A DNA stretch of 64,000 bases from Rhyzopertha dominica (Eukaryota; Arthropoda; Insecta; Coleoptera; Bostrichidae). The number at the start of each line of letters is the position of its first letter. The stretch's first letter is position 1. Shown piece by piece: positions 11,502-22,447 of the stretch. The stretch spans positions 39,515,325 to 39,579,324 of the forward strand of contig QCXZ01000064.1 in the NCBI GenBank assembly GCA_025024175.1, given 5' to 3'. The translations under genes were made by a program, and so were the position numbers. The notes beneath the pieces were generated by a model, which was given only the letters and a program-made list of their open reading frames with translations, was not told the origin of the DNA and ran no database searches.

Positions 11502-13198
11502 TTGTTTCCAAACGATTATTAGAATTACGATGCTGTCTATTTAGTAAACATGCCCTTGTACGATAATGTCGGACAACAACAAAAATATGTAACGGGAATC
11601 TTAAAAACGGTTTTTAGAACTTACAGATCAAAATTGATAGAACCGGTCGCTATTAATATTGATCAGCAAACAAGTAAGCATGATAAAACTATCCCTTTGC
11701 AAAAAAGACTGTAATAATTGATAATGATTTTGATCGGTGCGAGAATTTACAGCTGAAATAAAAAACATGCACTTAAGTGTCGCTGAAAGTGGGCGATATC
11801 TCCTGAGCGAATAGAACACGCGTAACTATACCATACAACTACGTTTTAGTTATTACGCGTCCCAGCTTCAACGTCGAATGAAAAGGAATTGCCTTTTTAT
11901 AAGATCATTCAGTTTCGGAAGGATAGTAACAAATCGTGGAACGATATAACAAGGTACTTATTTTATTATAAAAAATCATAGTCGTGTGTAAAAATAGTGC
12001 TGTGTAATTTTAATTCTAATTTATAGCTCAAAGTTCAATAAATATGTCTCGAAACATATGCATCGTCAAAAACTTTTTTTGGCTGTGAATGTAAGTTACA
12101 GTTGCTTAGAAACCTGACTATGAAAGCCTTAGCCGTCGCATATGTGTGCATATATGTGCACAGAGGGCTTCCATGTTGTTTTAGAATGCGCATAACTCAG
12201 GGCTTTTGCTTTCAGTTTATTCGTAAATATAGTTTGCAATTTGAGGAAAAAGTGCTTTGATTTACTTTGGATCGGGTAATGTTACCATTTGGATCACTTT
12301 TTATTACTTTTTCAGTTTGGTACGTGTTGAGGAGGTGTAAATACTTTAAAACCGTAATGCGCAAGAATGATTTTGCATGAATATCACATAGACTAATGTT
12401 TTAAACTAACAAAACACATTATCACGTTTCAGGAATATACTCCATTACTAAACGAGCAGAATATAAGCTCATAATGGGGAGGACATAAAAAACGCCGTTC
12501 GTCGTGGCATTTCACCCGCATAATCTGGAACTTTTAAGCGACATAGCCGCTTACATTCACAGCTGGTTTTCCCGGCAATGACGCGTGAAAACCGATCTCT
12601 TCCATTTTATTGATCTGCCCCGTCCCCGGCTTATTTACAGTTACACGCATCTGCCGCCGAAATGAACTTTCCCTGGATGGCGGCGTGAATAATACCGCCG
12701 ACGTTCCCGTTCAAATCGGAGACGTCGGCTGCGTCTTCNCCACCAGTATTTCTGTTGCAAATTCAATTATTCACGAGTTTAACATACCGCAGACCGAATT
12801 GTTTAACCCCCGGGGCTGGTGTTGTTGCGAAGTTTAGTCATAAACTGATACGCTGCGTAATTCCGCCACAATGGGCGGCGAAAGCGACCGACTTACGCTG
12901 AAACGTCGTACNGAAATGAGTTCGGGATTAATTGCAACAGTGTGTGACGCCAGCGTTGCCCTCCATTTTGAAGATAACCCGAAGTTGGTGGACCATTCCA
13001 CCTGGTTCGTTAAGATCAGCTGAGCCCTCCTTAGGTCTAAAGCAATTTTCATTGATGTACACAAATACTCTACGTAAGCATGTAGGTAAGGGTACGCCGA
13101 CAAAATAGCTCGCGACGAAACGGCTCCGACAAAATAGGCTGATACTAAAAAGTCTAGTAATACTTTGAATGTTTTGTATTCCTGCCCCGTTATGATAT
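11502..13198. other. Gene-free stretch with a GC-rich island (about 12440-13020)
   Basis: From about 12440 to 13020 the sequence becomes clearly richer in G+C and CG dinucleotides, with several ATTA-type homeodomain-like motifs and two N bases. Open frames on both strands overlap and look like chance in GC-rich DNA. It looks like a conserved non-coding or regulatory island, but only cross-species alignment could show this. Confidence 0.3.
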
Positions 13199-14115
13199 TG
13201 TTGCGGAATCTGCACCCTCTGTGGACGGGAGTCGCAGACCTGTAGTAGGACACTGCAAGTAGTGATCCTAGCGATAGATGGCAGGAGTATCGAGACTCCT
13301 AGGAGTACCACCAATCGAACCTCTGCGAAGCGTCTGGAAAGTGTCGCTTCTAGAATTTCCATAGTAAAGTCACTATATCTTACAAAGTGCCGCAATTGGC
13401 AGCCACTGTAGCTACTATTCTGTACTATTATAGTTCGCTGGTGGTTGTTCAGTTCAAATTTCGCATCTGTTTCAGTCAGTATTATACAAGTACCTAGCGT
13501 AGTTTAAACCGAGTTCTGAAGTTCTGAATTTGAGCAGCAATTATTCAGCGAGCGAAAGGCCTAGTGAAACAGGTGTTTTTAGTGCAAGTGTGTACAGTAT
13601 AGTGAATTAGTGTTAAAACTGCAGGGTTTTGAACTAGTGTTTTTGATACAAATGTTTTGAATAATACGAGTTAAGTCAGAAATCCGCAGTTGTTGAGTAG
13701 TATTCTCAAGAACTCGGAAATTGGATTGTGGCTTTCTGGGGTGATTTGTGACCCGGACGGACACTATTTGAAAGGCTTTAGAAGAGGAGAAGAACAGGAA
13801 GTTTGGGATGTTATAACAGCTAATGCAGCTCATGCAAGAGATGAAAACAGAACAAGGAGGAAATAAAAGAGTCCACGAGGAAACGAGAACAGCACAAGAA
13901 ATGAAGACCGAACTGGCCAAGAGGAAACCAAGAATGAAATAGTAAGGGCTGTGTAAACACAACTAAAAACTGAAATGGGTGAAATTAAAGAAAATCAGAG
14001 TATGGTCAAACAAAGGGTCGATCAAGTTTACGAAAAGGTCGACAAGATAGCAGATGATTTTAGGACAACAGTCGAAGAGAGTTGGTGGCGTCGAAGAGGC
14101 GATCTCGGTTTTTAA
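13199..14115 (+). mobile_element. Probable 5' end of a Ty3/gypsy-type retrotransposon
   Basis: A possible LTR start TGTTGCGGAATCTGCACC at 13199 is followed by a GC-richer block and, from about 13800, a broken gag-like frame with repeated EMKTEQ / EMKTEL / EIKENQ motifs. Such a Glu-Lys-rich coiled coil is found at the N-terminus of many arthropod gypsy Gag proteins. No second LTR, protease or RT is seen downstream, so the element is truncated. The LTR limits are inferred, not shown by a second copy. Confidence 0.45.
13821..14115 (+). pseudogene. Gag-like coiled-coil remnant
   Basis: An ATG at about 13830 opens MQLMQEMKTEQ, which then shifts frame. The best continuing frame reads EETKNEIVRAV, a TAA near 13955, then TQLKTEMGEIKENQ, VDQVYEKVDKIADDF and TTVEE. 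Charged heptad-like spacing suggests a coiled coil. At least one frameshift and one stop break it. No zinc knuckle follows. Confidence 0.45.
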
Positions 14116-14689
14116 ATTTTACACGTAAAAAAGGATGTACCAAGGACCTACGTTTTCACCAGTCACTGCAAGCGGCAAGGTTGCCTCATATTTGTAACTA
14201 AAATTAAAACTTTTGCACAGAGAAAAAATTACTGGCTCTTTAATAAAAGTAGGGATAGCGGATAACAGTCAAAGTAGAAATACTAGTATTATAAAATTAC
14301 ATAGTAACCGTTATGAAACAGACATATGGCATTTTATGAAAAATATAGCAGTTGCTAAGGTAGTAGACAGTAACAGCCGTAACAAAACCACTACTATCCC
14401 AGGAAACTAGAACTTAAAGTGTTATTTACATTTCATCCATTTTTCATTGATCAAAATGCAGGGTTATTTATATTTTCTGTTGCACGTCTTATATAAATCA
14501 GTAATTTGTTACTGAAACATACACATAATGCCCTAAGCATTTAAACACCTTGAAACTCATCGGAAATGGGTAAAATTCTAAATAACTAAAATTGTAATCT
14601 TCTAGACAATAATATAGCTGTGCGCATGAAATGGAAAAGTAGACCTAACTTATTTAAGTATTCAGTCAAAAAGCTTCTTTGTATAACTT

Positions 14690-15190
14690 ACGGCAGGTGC
14701 CCTGCACCCTGGCACCGCCCCTCTGCAATCGAAAAAGCACAGGCCGGCAACCTGTAACATATGATTAGCAGGCATTACCATCCTTAGGCCCCAGTCCGTC
14801 GACCAGGCATTCCATACATTATATACCCACTAAACCAACGCAATCCCCTGGTGAAATAACAGTATACAGAGGTTATTGTTTCATCCACGAGGAACTCCCA
14901 GCACTGCCATTGGCAGGGTCTCTACCGCTAGCAGCAGGTCAGGAACAGGATGATCGATACCACGTCGTCCATTACTCTTGTAACTTATAGGGTAGAGGGA
15001 CCACAACAGGTCCTGTGGCCACTGCCACTAGACTACTAGCTAATCCTACGCCCATTGGCGCCCTTACATTTACAATAATGGCCAATAGCTATATAAAACC
15101 TGTTACGCAGGTCATTCAACTCATACATAGTACTCACGTGGACACTGCACTATTGTTGGGCACTACACCACGCGCACTCATACACTGAGC
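14690..15190 (+). promoter_or_regulatory. GC-richer block with CCAAT and TATA boxes; possible solo LTR
   Basis: The composition changes sharply from about 14690 to 15190. Near its end GGCCAATAG (15080-15088) is followed by TATATAAAA (15090-15098) and then TCATTC about 15 bases on. These fit a polymerase II core promoter in a U3/R arrangement. No matching second LTR or TG...CA ends with a target duplication could be confirmed, so a host promoter or unique island is possible. A downstream frame (15194-15499) has no recognisable domain. Confidence 0.3.
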
Positions 15191-15199
15191 CATTTGAGT

Positions 15200-17854
15200 G
15201 AGACGTACCTCTCATTTGGAATAACGGCCACGTTATACGTAAACAGATTTACTTATGTTTATCAGAGTAAATTTTGGGTTGCTACATTTGCTTCGCTAAA
15301 CACGAAAGTTGCCAAAAAGTTTATGCAGCTAGACATGCCAATACCCAACTTACAGGAATTAACATATTTATTGTTAACATCTACCTATTTGATACGTACC
15401 GTTATCTATAGCATAGTTTATGTGCCTTTTTATTCTAACACAAATTATTTTATTCAAAAAGATTTTACTGGCGAATCTGAAGATCTTGAGCCGGTGTAAT
15501 AGGATGTTGGCAGTGATGAAGCCAGCCCAAAACACAGAAAATGTCAATGGACATCCCCACCTAGGAGGCTAGATATTAACTTTATCCTTATTTAATATTT
15601 CGTGTAATAATCAATGTCGAAATTGCGAGAATTATAATGCCCTCTAGTGCCAAATAACGGCACTGGGATTATAGCTGCGCCGAGGAGGCGAACAAAATGT
15701 TCTAACGCGGGCGCCATGGCTCAGACGTAATTCTGTGGTTTCAATGTCGAAAGTCCCCATAATCCAATATAATATTACTTCAGGCGCCTAAATTTTATAA
15801 TTCTATTTTGATAATCGCTTCAAATTAAATATATACATAACTTAAACAATTTTCTTTCTTTACAATGCATTAGGACTATAATCGTCCGGGTGAGGCTTAA
15901 TAAAACAAAATATTGTCCGCGTGTTGTTCTGACGCAGGTAGCATGCCACATGTTTTCTACATTTACGTTTGCAGTTATTCTGTTTTGCGTTCTTAATGTA
16001 ACAGAGCCAGTATAAAGTGAAATTTTTTTATTTTCCAATGGTGGTAGCACTAAAAAGCTCTTGAAGGAACATTAAATAAACGTCGTAACTGTCGTGGGTT
16101 TCTATCAAAATTGACCCTTAGCTAAACTTAAGNTTGGCAGATTAAAANTTCCTAAATTTTATGATTTATATGAAATTCCTTAAATTTGCTTGTGTAGAAG
16201 ACAAAAACCACGCAAAATAGCTAGGATTCTGTACAATAATATTGATATTTAAAAAACTAACAATTTATCTGACTACCCTTTGTAAAAGCTGTGTAAAATC
16301 TTATAAAAAAAAGTTTTATGTTTATTCTGTAACGCTATCACAAAAGCAAAGTCGAATATCGAAACTTACTTGACACTACATAAAAACATGGAGCTGCTGA
16401 ACATGTAATTTCTAAGCAAAGCAAAATAATTAATAAGTAGCAGGATTTAATAATGTATAGTTTATAGTCATTAAAACAATGGATTCATTTTTCAGTAGAA
16501 TATAGTTGAGTAAGGTATTTTTGAGACATGCCTTTTAGTTCTAATAACAAGCTCTTCGATAACGTAAAACACCCTCGCAATGGAAGTTCTCTCAGTGGGT
16601 ACGCAATCAATTCGCACTCGTGTTTATCTCGCCTGGCAGAAATAGAACATCGACGTTGTTAACCCCGTCAGGCAGAATTTCTTTATGTAACGGATAAACA
16701 CCAGCTCCAGGTCGGCTGTAATCAGTGCTGGCGATCTAAAAACACGTCTGCGTTTTGTTTACAGAGAATTGTTTTGTTTTGTACTTATTGATATACGTAG
16801 CGCTCTATTTTATTTGTACCGTCCGAAAACAACAAACGTGTCGCGTTTGTTCAGCGGTACACTGGAATTGCGTACACCAAATTTCGCCCGATTTTTTATT
16901 AATGGCTGTATGAAATTCAGTTGCAAAATAAATTCGCATTCTGTGTAGAAAGAAACACTTGAATCAGCAGGAATAGCAGCTAAAACCTCTAGAGCACGTA
17001 GTAAACAAAGAAAATCTTTAATTTTGTAATAACAACAATATTTCAATGGAGAAGAAAAATATTGTAACACGATCCGGTAAACTGAAACTTAGCTCGCCTC
17101 CTAAGCGAACCTCAGTTAGGATAACTAGCATATAATATCGACATTTGGCTTCTACAAGAGTCGGTTCAAAATTTAGGTATAAATTGGAATAAGAACCCTA
17201 AGTGCTGCCTATAATGCTTTGAACTTTAGTGTTAATGAAGCTTTTTAGGTTCAAGCAGTACACTAAAGGACGTAAAGAAATGTTTTGTAATAAAGGAAAA
17301 AACTTAGGAATTTGAAATTCTTAAATTGAGAGCATATAGTAAATTACAAACAAACATTTTTAAATAATAATTCTTGCTGCATAAATAACATCCAACGCAA
17401 CTTTATATCTCAAAATACAATTAAATATCAATGAGATATTTTGGGCCGTAAACTTTCGAATTAACTTTTAAAACTATTAATGCTTATCTAATTTATGCCA
17501 TAGCCGGTTACATTTCCTAATACACTTACAATATAATTATGGTGTTAGGCCCTATATTTACCGCTATAAGCATTTGGAGCATTATTATTATGCGCATAAG
17601 TGCTTGCATCCACGAATTCGGTTAATCCACTCCACCCTTAATCCCCAAATAGCGTGCGCATCAATTTCACATTGATTTTTACTCAAAATATTCCTGATCG
17701 GTTTATACGTTCTTGTCTACCTAGCAGATATTATGGAAGTTTTAATTTTTAAGTTGGTTGCTGTCTGAATGGTTAAGATATNACGNATTTTATNTATATT
17801 GGGGTGCCTTCTGAAGTGGATCCTAAAACAACTAATCTGGCAGAATATGCAGAA
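15200..17854. other. AT-rich DNA without a recognised gene
   Basis: No element ends or motifs seen. About 16550-16750 is a GC-richer unique patch. At about 17800-17860 a short plus-strand stretch reads PSEVDPKTTNLAEYAETK. It looks peptide-like but has no splice context or family I know. Confidence 0.35.
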
Positions 17855-18870
17855 ACGAAAAGATACATCACCTCTTTGCAATACCTTTATTCAACTGCTT
17901 TTACATTTCCTTTTTCCTGTTTCCCTACTCTTCAGTCCTCCACCTGCCTTGGTATCACTATACATCACACTTCTCCCCTCTTAAAAAAATTAGTTTAAAC
18001 AATACAGGTAAATAGAGGTACATAGTTCACATAGATTAAATTAACAAAATCATTCATTTGTGGCCCTCTTCACCTGGAATCCTTCAAAACTAGAAGAATG
18101 CGTTGTCGCCTGCGCAGCAGATTTTGCCGATGCAATTTCTACGATGTCTTTGAAAGAAATCGCCATTTTTTCTCCGAAAAGACGATCTTTAATAGGGCCC
18201 ATGTCGTAAGCGACAATAAAATGATATCTCATTTCCATTTCTAGTTCGCTAGGTTCAAAATCACAAGTTGCAGCTAAACTTCTTAATCTCGCAGCCGACT
18301 CTTTTGCTGATTCGGAAGCCATCTTGACGGACTGATAAAATTTGTACCGAGCCGCAGAAACCGACACATTGGGTTTGAAATATTCCGTAAATAATGGAAT
18401 TGGCTCGGAATACTGTTTGCTTTCCGGTTCTTCCGGAAGACACAAAAAAAGATTGGTTTATACGCGTCTTCACTTAACGTGTTAGGCAACATTGCACCTT
18501 TGCATTTGTCGTCTTTAATGTCATTTGCTACGAAATAATTGTCTATTCGTCGCTTGAACACTGACCAATCTGAGTTAACTGGATCAAATTCCCGCAAATG
18601 TCCTATGGTTTAGACGAATGACGTTGTGGTTGCCATTTTCACCTTATCTAGGAACGCACGGTAGTAAACATGATTCCACCCCCACTTAATTTGAAGTACT
18701 GGTTAATATCGGCATTCCTCGTCACAACTGTAATGTATTTCCGTTTTTAAATATGAAAAATGAAAGGATACATCAACTCTGCAATATCTTTATTCGACTG
18801 CTTTTACATTTCTTTTTTTCCTGTTCCCCTACTCTTCAGTCCCCCACTTGTCTTGATATTGATATATAGG
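17855..18870 (-). mobile_element. Gypsy retrotransposon deletion derivative (LTR-gag-LTR)
   Basis: Two diverged direct repeats of about 110 bp (17855-17969 and 18761-18870) flank a Gag fragment in minus orientation. The left one behaves as a 3' LTR: on the minus strand a purine tract (TTAAGAGGGGAGAAG, about 17970-17984) is directly followed by TGTGATGTATAG, and the repeat contains AATAAAG. Protease, RT and integrase are absent, so gag runs almost directly into the polypurine tract. The two repeats differ at about one base in ten by eye, so the insertion is old. Confidence 0.7.
18050..18636 (-). pseudogene. Ty3/gypsy Gag fragment, frameshifted
   Basis: On the minus strand an ATG at 18636 is followed by a stop after eight codons, then FDPVNSDWSVFKRRIDNYF, KGAMLPNTLSEDAYK, a frameshift at an A/T homopolymer (18446-18452), and LPEEPESKQYSEPIPLF, AARYKFYQSVKMASESAKES, LRSLAATCDFEPSELE and AISFKDIVEIASA. 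The order W..Y..R...YF, then ...R..F..., L..LA..C.F, is the capsid-type Gag domain of arthropod gypsy elements. No zinc knuckle or protease follows. Confidence 0.8.
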
Positions 18871-19813
18871 TATAGAACATTGCCTCATTAACTTTTCAAA
18901 ATGGTCTGTGCCATACAGCATGCATCACAACCCGTGGACAGCTGCTTCAACTTATTAAGCCCCATCAGCACAAAGATAGTTCCAAAGCAGCCATAAAACA
19001 CATCTGATTTCTTTTACGAGTATAAACGCCAAGACGGGCGACATGCGTGAAAGCAAGGGTGAAGATTTTGAGGCCGTTTTGTTTGCTTTGGATGTTCGTA
19101 TTAGTTATGCGAGCAAAAGACTGGTTATTATGCGCGTTAGAGATACTCCTGGAATTTCACGTTTCGTGTAGGTAGTACAGATTTTTATGAATGCAATGGT
19201 TGTGCCCTCCAATAACCAGCGTTTGATTTGGCAAAGATATAACGACACTGACCCCTAAGATGCAGTCGAGTTGATACAGCAACTTCAGTGTTTCCTTATT
19301 TTGACGTGTATAGTCTTACGCGGCACTTTGGGGGTTGTTTTGTGAATTCGCTATCAACTTAGCTAGTGGTAGCTCTACGAACTACCAAATAGGTTGCTGT
19401 GGACAGAGACTTACATTGCCTAAATACAGAGCCATAACTGTCGATTGCGAGATGATTTTGTGAAAATCGGCGGTGAAAAAAAAAGTGTCCAGTGAAATTA
19501 AATTACTCTGAATGATAAATATTTCTCATTTTCGTTTTAGCTTAATGTTAACTAGCTCCTCTACAACGTACTTAATATACAATAATCGTCTAGGTCAAAC
19601 TTATGGCAGATACAGCCACTCGGAACTTTTTTTGAATCGTCCATGCTGTTTAATATTTCCAGATTCAGCCAAAATAACGACGCAGTTTGTTATCGCGACA
19701 GTACTCTAGACAATCAAATATTATTTTATTACATATTATGGTACTTATTTAGAGTCATAATATTATTCTCAATTGGGACCACGCCAGATCACATTTATGT
19801 AATATTAATTATT
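18871..19813. other. Unique DNA, no gene seen
   Basis: No repeat, RNA or coding motif recognised between the gypsy derivative and the start of the 437-bp duplication. Confidence 0.4.
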
Positions 19814-20250
19814 TATTATTAAGGAATCATTCCCCGTATTCGTCCGACTTTCAAGTTTCACACTAAGTGAGTCATGTTCATTGTCCCGGTTGAAATATTA
19901 CATCAGATGGCTTTCGAATAATATAATTTAAAGATTGGAAGGTGTGACTAGCAAATTAATTCGCGTGTATCCAAAACTGTACTGGCGTTAAAGAATAGTA
20001 ATGCAGAAACAATAAAATCAGATTCATATGTGGGGTCTTATCACATCCAAAACAATTTTCAGTGGCCTATGTTTTTAATGCAGGCAAGCTTAGTATGCGA
20101 ATAGATCATCTGGATTACGTTCATTTTAATTTTCTAAAACTGAATAGCTATGAAGTATAAAGTCTCCTTCTGTTTTTATTTATTTTGTATAAATTATAGA
20201 ATAATGTATGGGGATGGTTATGTGGATGCGTGAGCAGTAAAGGAAAGCGC
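19814..20250 (+). repeat. 437-bp direct duplication, left copy
   Basis: Starts TATTATTAAGGAATCATTCC and ends GCAGTAAAGGAAAGCGC. An almost identical copy lies at 25242-25676, on the other side of the LINE/PLE composite. The LINE begins directly at the next base. The differences I see are a few substitutions and a small indel near 20200. It has no coding content of its own and looks like the pre-insertion target. Confidence 0.9.
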
Positions 20251-21285
20251 TAAGAAAACAACGAGTCACAGGAACTTAAAACCATCGAAGGTCTGAGACA
20301 AGGTGGAGTACTGAGCCCGCTATTATTTATAATTTTCATGGATGAAATAATGAAGAAGATAAGATCAAAAACGAAAAAGGTAACTGTTGGATATCGCAAC
20401 TTGCTACCTGTAACCTTCACAGAGTGCGCTTTTGCCGACGACCTTGTTATATTCGGAGCAAGCGAGAAGGAATTACAGAAAAATTTGGACTGCTGGAATG
20501 AAGTGCTCAAGGAATACAAGATGAAAGTGAACAAGGAAAAGACAAAAATAATGGTCATCTCCAGGAACGGTAAGAAAGTGAATGTACATTTAGATGCTAC
20601 ACAACTGGAACAAGTACAACATTTCAAATACCTAGGAGTAACAATAAATGAAAAAGGGAAGGAGGAAGCAGAAATAACCGAGCGAGTATCAGCAGCAGCA
20701 AATTTGTACCACGCACTAAGCAAATCCTTCATTAACAGAAAAGAAGTGAGTAAGAATGCAAAAATGACTTTATAAAACAATATTCCGCCCAATATTGACT
20801 TTTGGAAGCGAAGCATGGGTAATGACGAAAAGGCAGAAAAGTAAAGTACAAGCAATGGAGATGAAATATCTTAGAAGAGTACTTGGTGTTACTAGAAGAG
20901 ACCGCATACCAAATAACACTATTAGAGAAGAATTGAAAACAGAATCTGTATTAACAAAAATTGAAGAAAACCAACTAAAATGGTTTGGCCATTTGTCAAG
21001 AATGGGGAATGAATCTCAAGTGCGCAGCATATGGCAGGCAAGAATAAATCACCGGAGGACCCGAGGCCGACCTACAAAGCACTGGAACGATAGAGTTAGT
21101 GAAACAATGGGGAGAAGAGGATTAACTTGGAGGGAGGCGACAGATCTAGCACAGGACAAAAAAGGATGGGCCAAATTTGTTTATCAAAATGAAATTTAAT
21201 TTATTTATGTGTAGAAGAAATTGTTATTTTATTTATTGTAACCCCGACACCCTTAGGGTAAAAGCGGATATTGATTATATATATA
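20251..21285 (+). mobile_element. 5'-truncated RTE-like LINE, left copy
   Basis: This copy begins inside the RT domain and runs to the 3' UTR, ending in an AT tract (about 21271-21288). There are only about 90 bases between the stop codon and the AT tract. A short 3' UTR with a simple-repeat tail fits the RTE clade. The downstream neighbour is the tail of an inverted PLE, so the two elements are tail to tail. Confidence 0.8.
20254..21199 (+). pseudogene. LINE reverse transcriptase C-terminal part, frameshifted
   Basis: The frame opens with GLRQGGVLSPLLF (RT motif 4/B region, from about 20290), then FADDLVIFG (20431-20457, the catalytic FADD box) and FKYLGVTI. A frame break near 20770 follows (ATGACTTTATAA, where the other copy has two more bases). 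It resumes with TFGSEAWVMTKR, EMKYLRRVLGVTRRDR, WFGHLSRMG and RGRPTKHW, ending at 21199. The domain order matches RTE-type proteins. The N-terminal endonuclease is missing. The 2-bp deletion is specific to this copy. Confidence 0.85.
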
Positions 21286-21352
21286 TATGGTGTGAAACTT
21301 TTCCGGGTTGTATTCCGTGTAGTAGCTTGATCCTCAGGAAAACCGTTCTTCC

Positions 21353-21387
21353 GACGTTTCGGCAAGGTCGCACTTGCCATTTTCAAG
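21353..21387 (-). ncRNA. Hammerhead-like core in inverted PLE tail
   Basis: On the minus strand a degenerate box (CTTGAAAAT) leads into a 6-bp stem (GGCAAG/CTTGCC) and then GAAACGTC. The stem and second box fit a hammerhead-like layout; the first box departs from CTGANGA at two positions. Identical copies lie in the other two PLE tails. Confidence 0.3.
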
Positions 21388-21558
21388 TGGTAATCTTTCA
21401 CTCTATTCTTCGCAATGAAAGTTCCATTACGGTGATTAATTGCTATGTTGTCAATTTGCTGTCACCCGTTACGGTCCGGTATGCCTTTGCTGTGACTGTG
21501 CTTGTTGGCGTGTCCTACTCCGTGTTCTAGGCAAACTGGCTTGTGCCCCCCCTTGAGA

Positions 21559-22446
21559 CTATATGACGCTTTGCTGCCTACTGATAACCGGTACATGATG
21601 GGAACTTTGATTGTTCAGCATTGCCTCGGCTCCCGTAGCAGAATCATTTTCTGTATTGAGATTGATTGTGCTTGTGATAACTGGTTCTATTACCGTGGTC
21701 CAGGTGTGTGGCAATCTTTGTCCGTCATCCCGTTTGTTTAAACAGTCGGGTCGTTTTTCTATTTCTATAGCTTCCCTTATTGTTCTTATTGTTCGGTTTT
21801 TGGAAATTGCCAGGGTTCGCGTCTTCTCAAAGTTTATTTGGTGACCCGTAATTCTTACGTGTGCCGCTAGAGAGGAATTCTTGTCATCTTTTACTACCGC
21901 ATTAACATGTTCGGCTCTTCTTACTTCAATCCTTCTGTTAGTCTGACCTACATACGACTGGGCGCATGTACCGCATGGTATTTCATACACCCCTTGGGCT
22001 TCCAATGGTATACGTTCCTTAGGATTACGTATTAGCGTATTTATCTTTTTGTGTGGTCGAAAGACAGCCTTGATCTTATGCCGTTTTAGTATCCTACCGA
22101 TTTTGTCAGTTGTTCCTCTGATATATGGTAAGAAGGCAATTCCAGTTGGTGGTTCGTCTGTATCATTACGTTGTCGTCTTGGCCTGAGTGCTCTGTTTAT
22201 AACTTTTTTAGAAAATCCATTGTTAAGCAGTGTAGATTTGATGTATTTCATTTCAGCGTCGTTACTTTCTTCGTCGGCTAAACGTTTCGATCTCGTTAAA
22301 AGTGTTTTAGCCACTGAGTATATTTGCGCTGGATGATGGTGGAACGCAGCGTTAAGATAGCGATCCGTATGTGTTTGTTTTCTGTATACGGTGTGTCCAA
22401 GGGAACCGTCACGTTTTCTTGTCAAGAGCACATCTAAAAACGGCAA
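21559..22446 (-). pseudogene. PLE protein, C-terminal 295 codons (inverted copy)
   Basis: Uninterrupted from LPFLDVLLTRKRDGSLG (end of RT) through LPYIRGTTDKIGRILKRHK, GVYEIPCGTC and SYVGQTNRR (GIY-YIG), HVRITGHQINF and IREAIEIEKR to a stop at 21559. It lacks the catalytic RT part, so it is a broken gene without a lesion inside the piece that remains. It is nearly identical to the plus copy (for example AAFHHH here, AASHHH there). Confidence 0.85.
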
Positions 22447-22447
22447 T

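Larger units (their letters stand above)
20511..22447. repeat. Palindrome left arm (about 1.94 kb)
   Basis: This arm contains the LINE 3' part (plus) and the PLE 3' part (minus). It is the reverse complement of 22903-24857 with only scattered differences and a longer AT tract in the other arm. The outer edge is at the GGAATAC of 20511 and the inner edge at CGGCAAT ending 22447. Confidence 0.9.
21286..22447 (-). mobile_element. Partial PLE, inverted copy
   Basis: Minus-strand copy of the last part of the PLE: the end of the RT domain, the GIY-YIG endonuclease and the 3' UTR. It joins head to head with the plus-strand PLE at 22447/22448. Partial copies attached in tandem or inverted orientation at the 5' side are typical of PLE insertions. 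Here, however, the inversion continues outward through the LINE. Confidence 0.85.

Noticed and set aside
13300..13330. GGTTCGATTGG on the minus strand as a possible tRNA B box
   Set aside because: No A box or foldable arms at the needed distance.
12834..13395. Two long overlapping minus-strand frames in the GC-rich island
   Set aside because: They overlap in different frames, contain an N-derived unknown residue and show no domain. Long frames are expected by chance in GC-rich DNA.
13579..13962. 127-codon minus-strand frame
   Set aside because: It is the antisense of the gag coiled-coil remnant, whose Glu/Lys codons keep the other strand open.
15194..15499. 101-codon open frame on the plus strand
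   Set aside because: No motif, no splice or promoter logic tied to its start, and hydrophobic AT-driven composition. Most likely chance.
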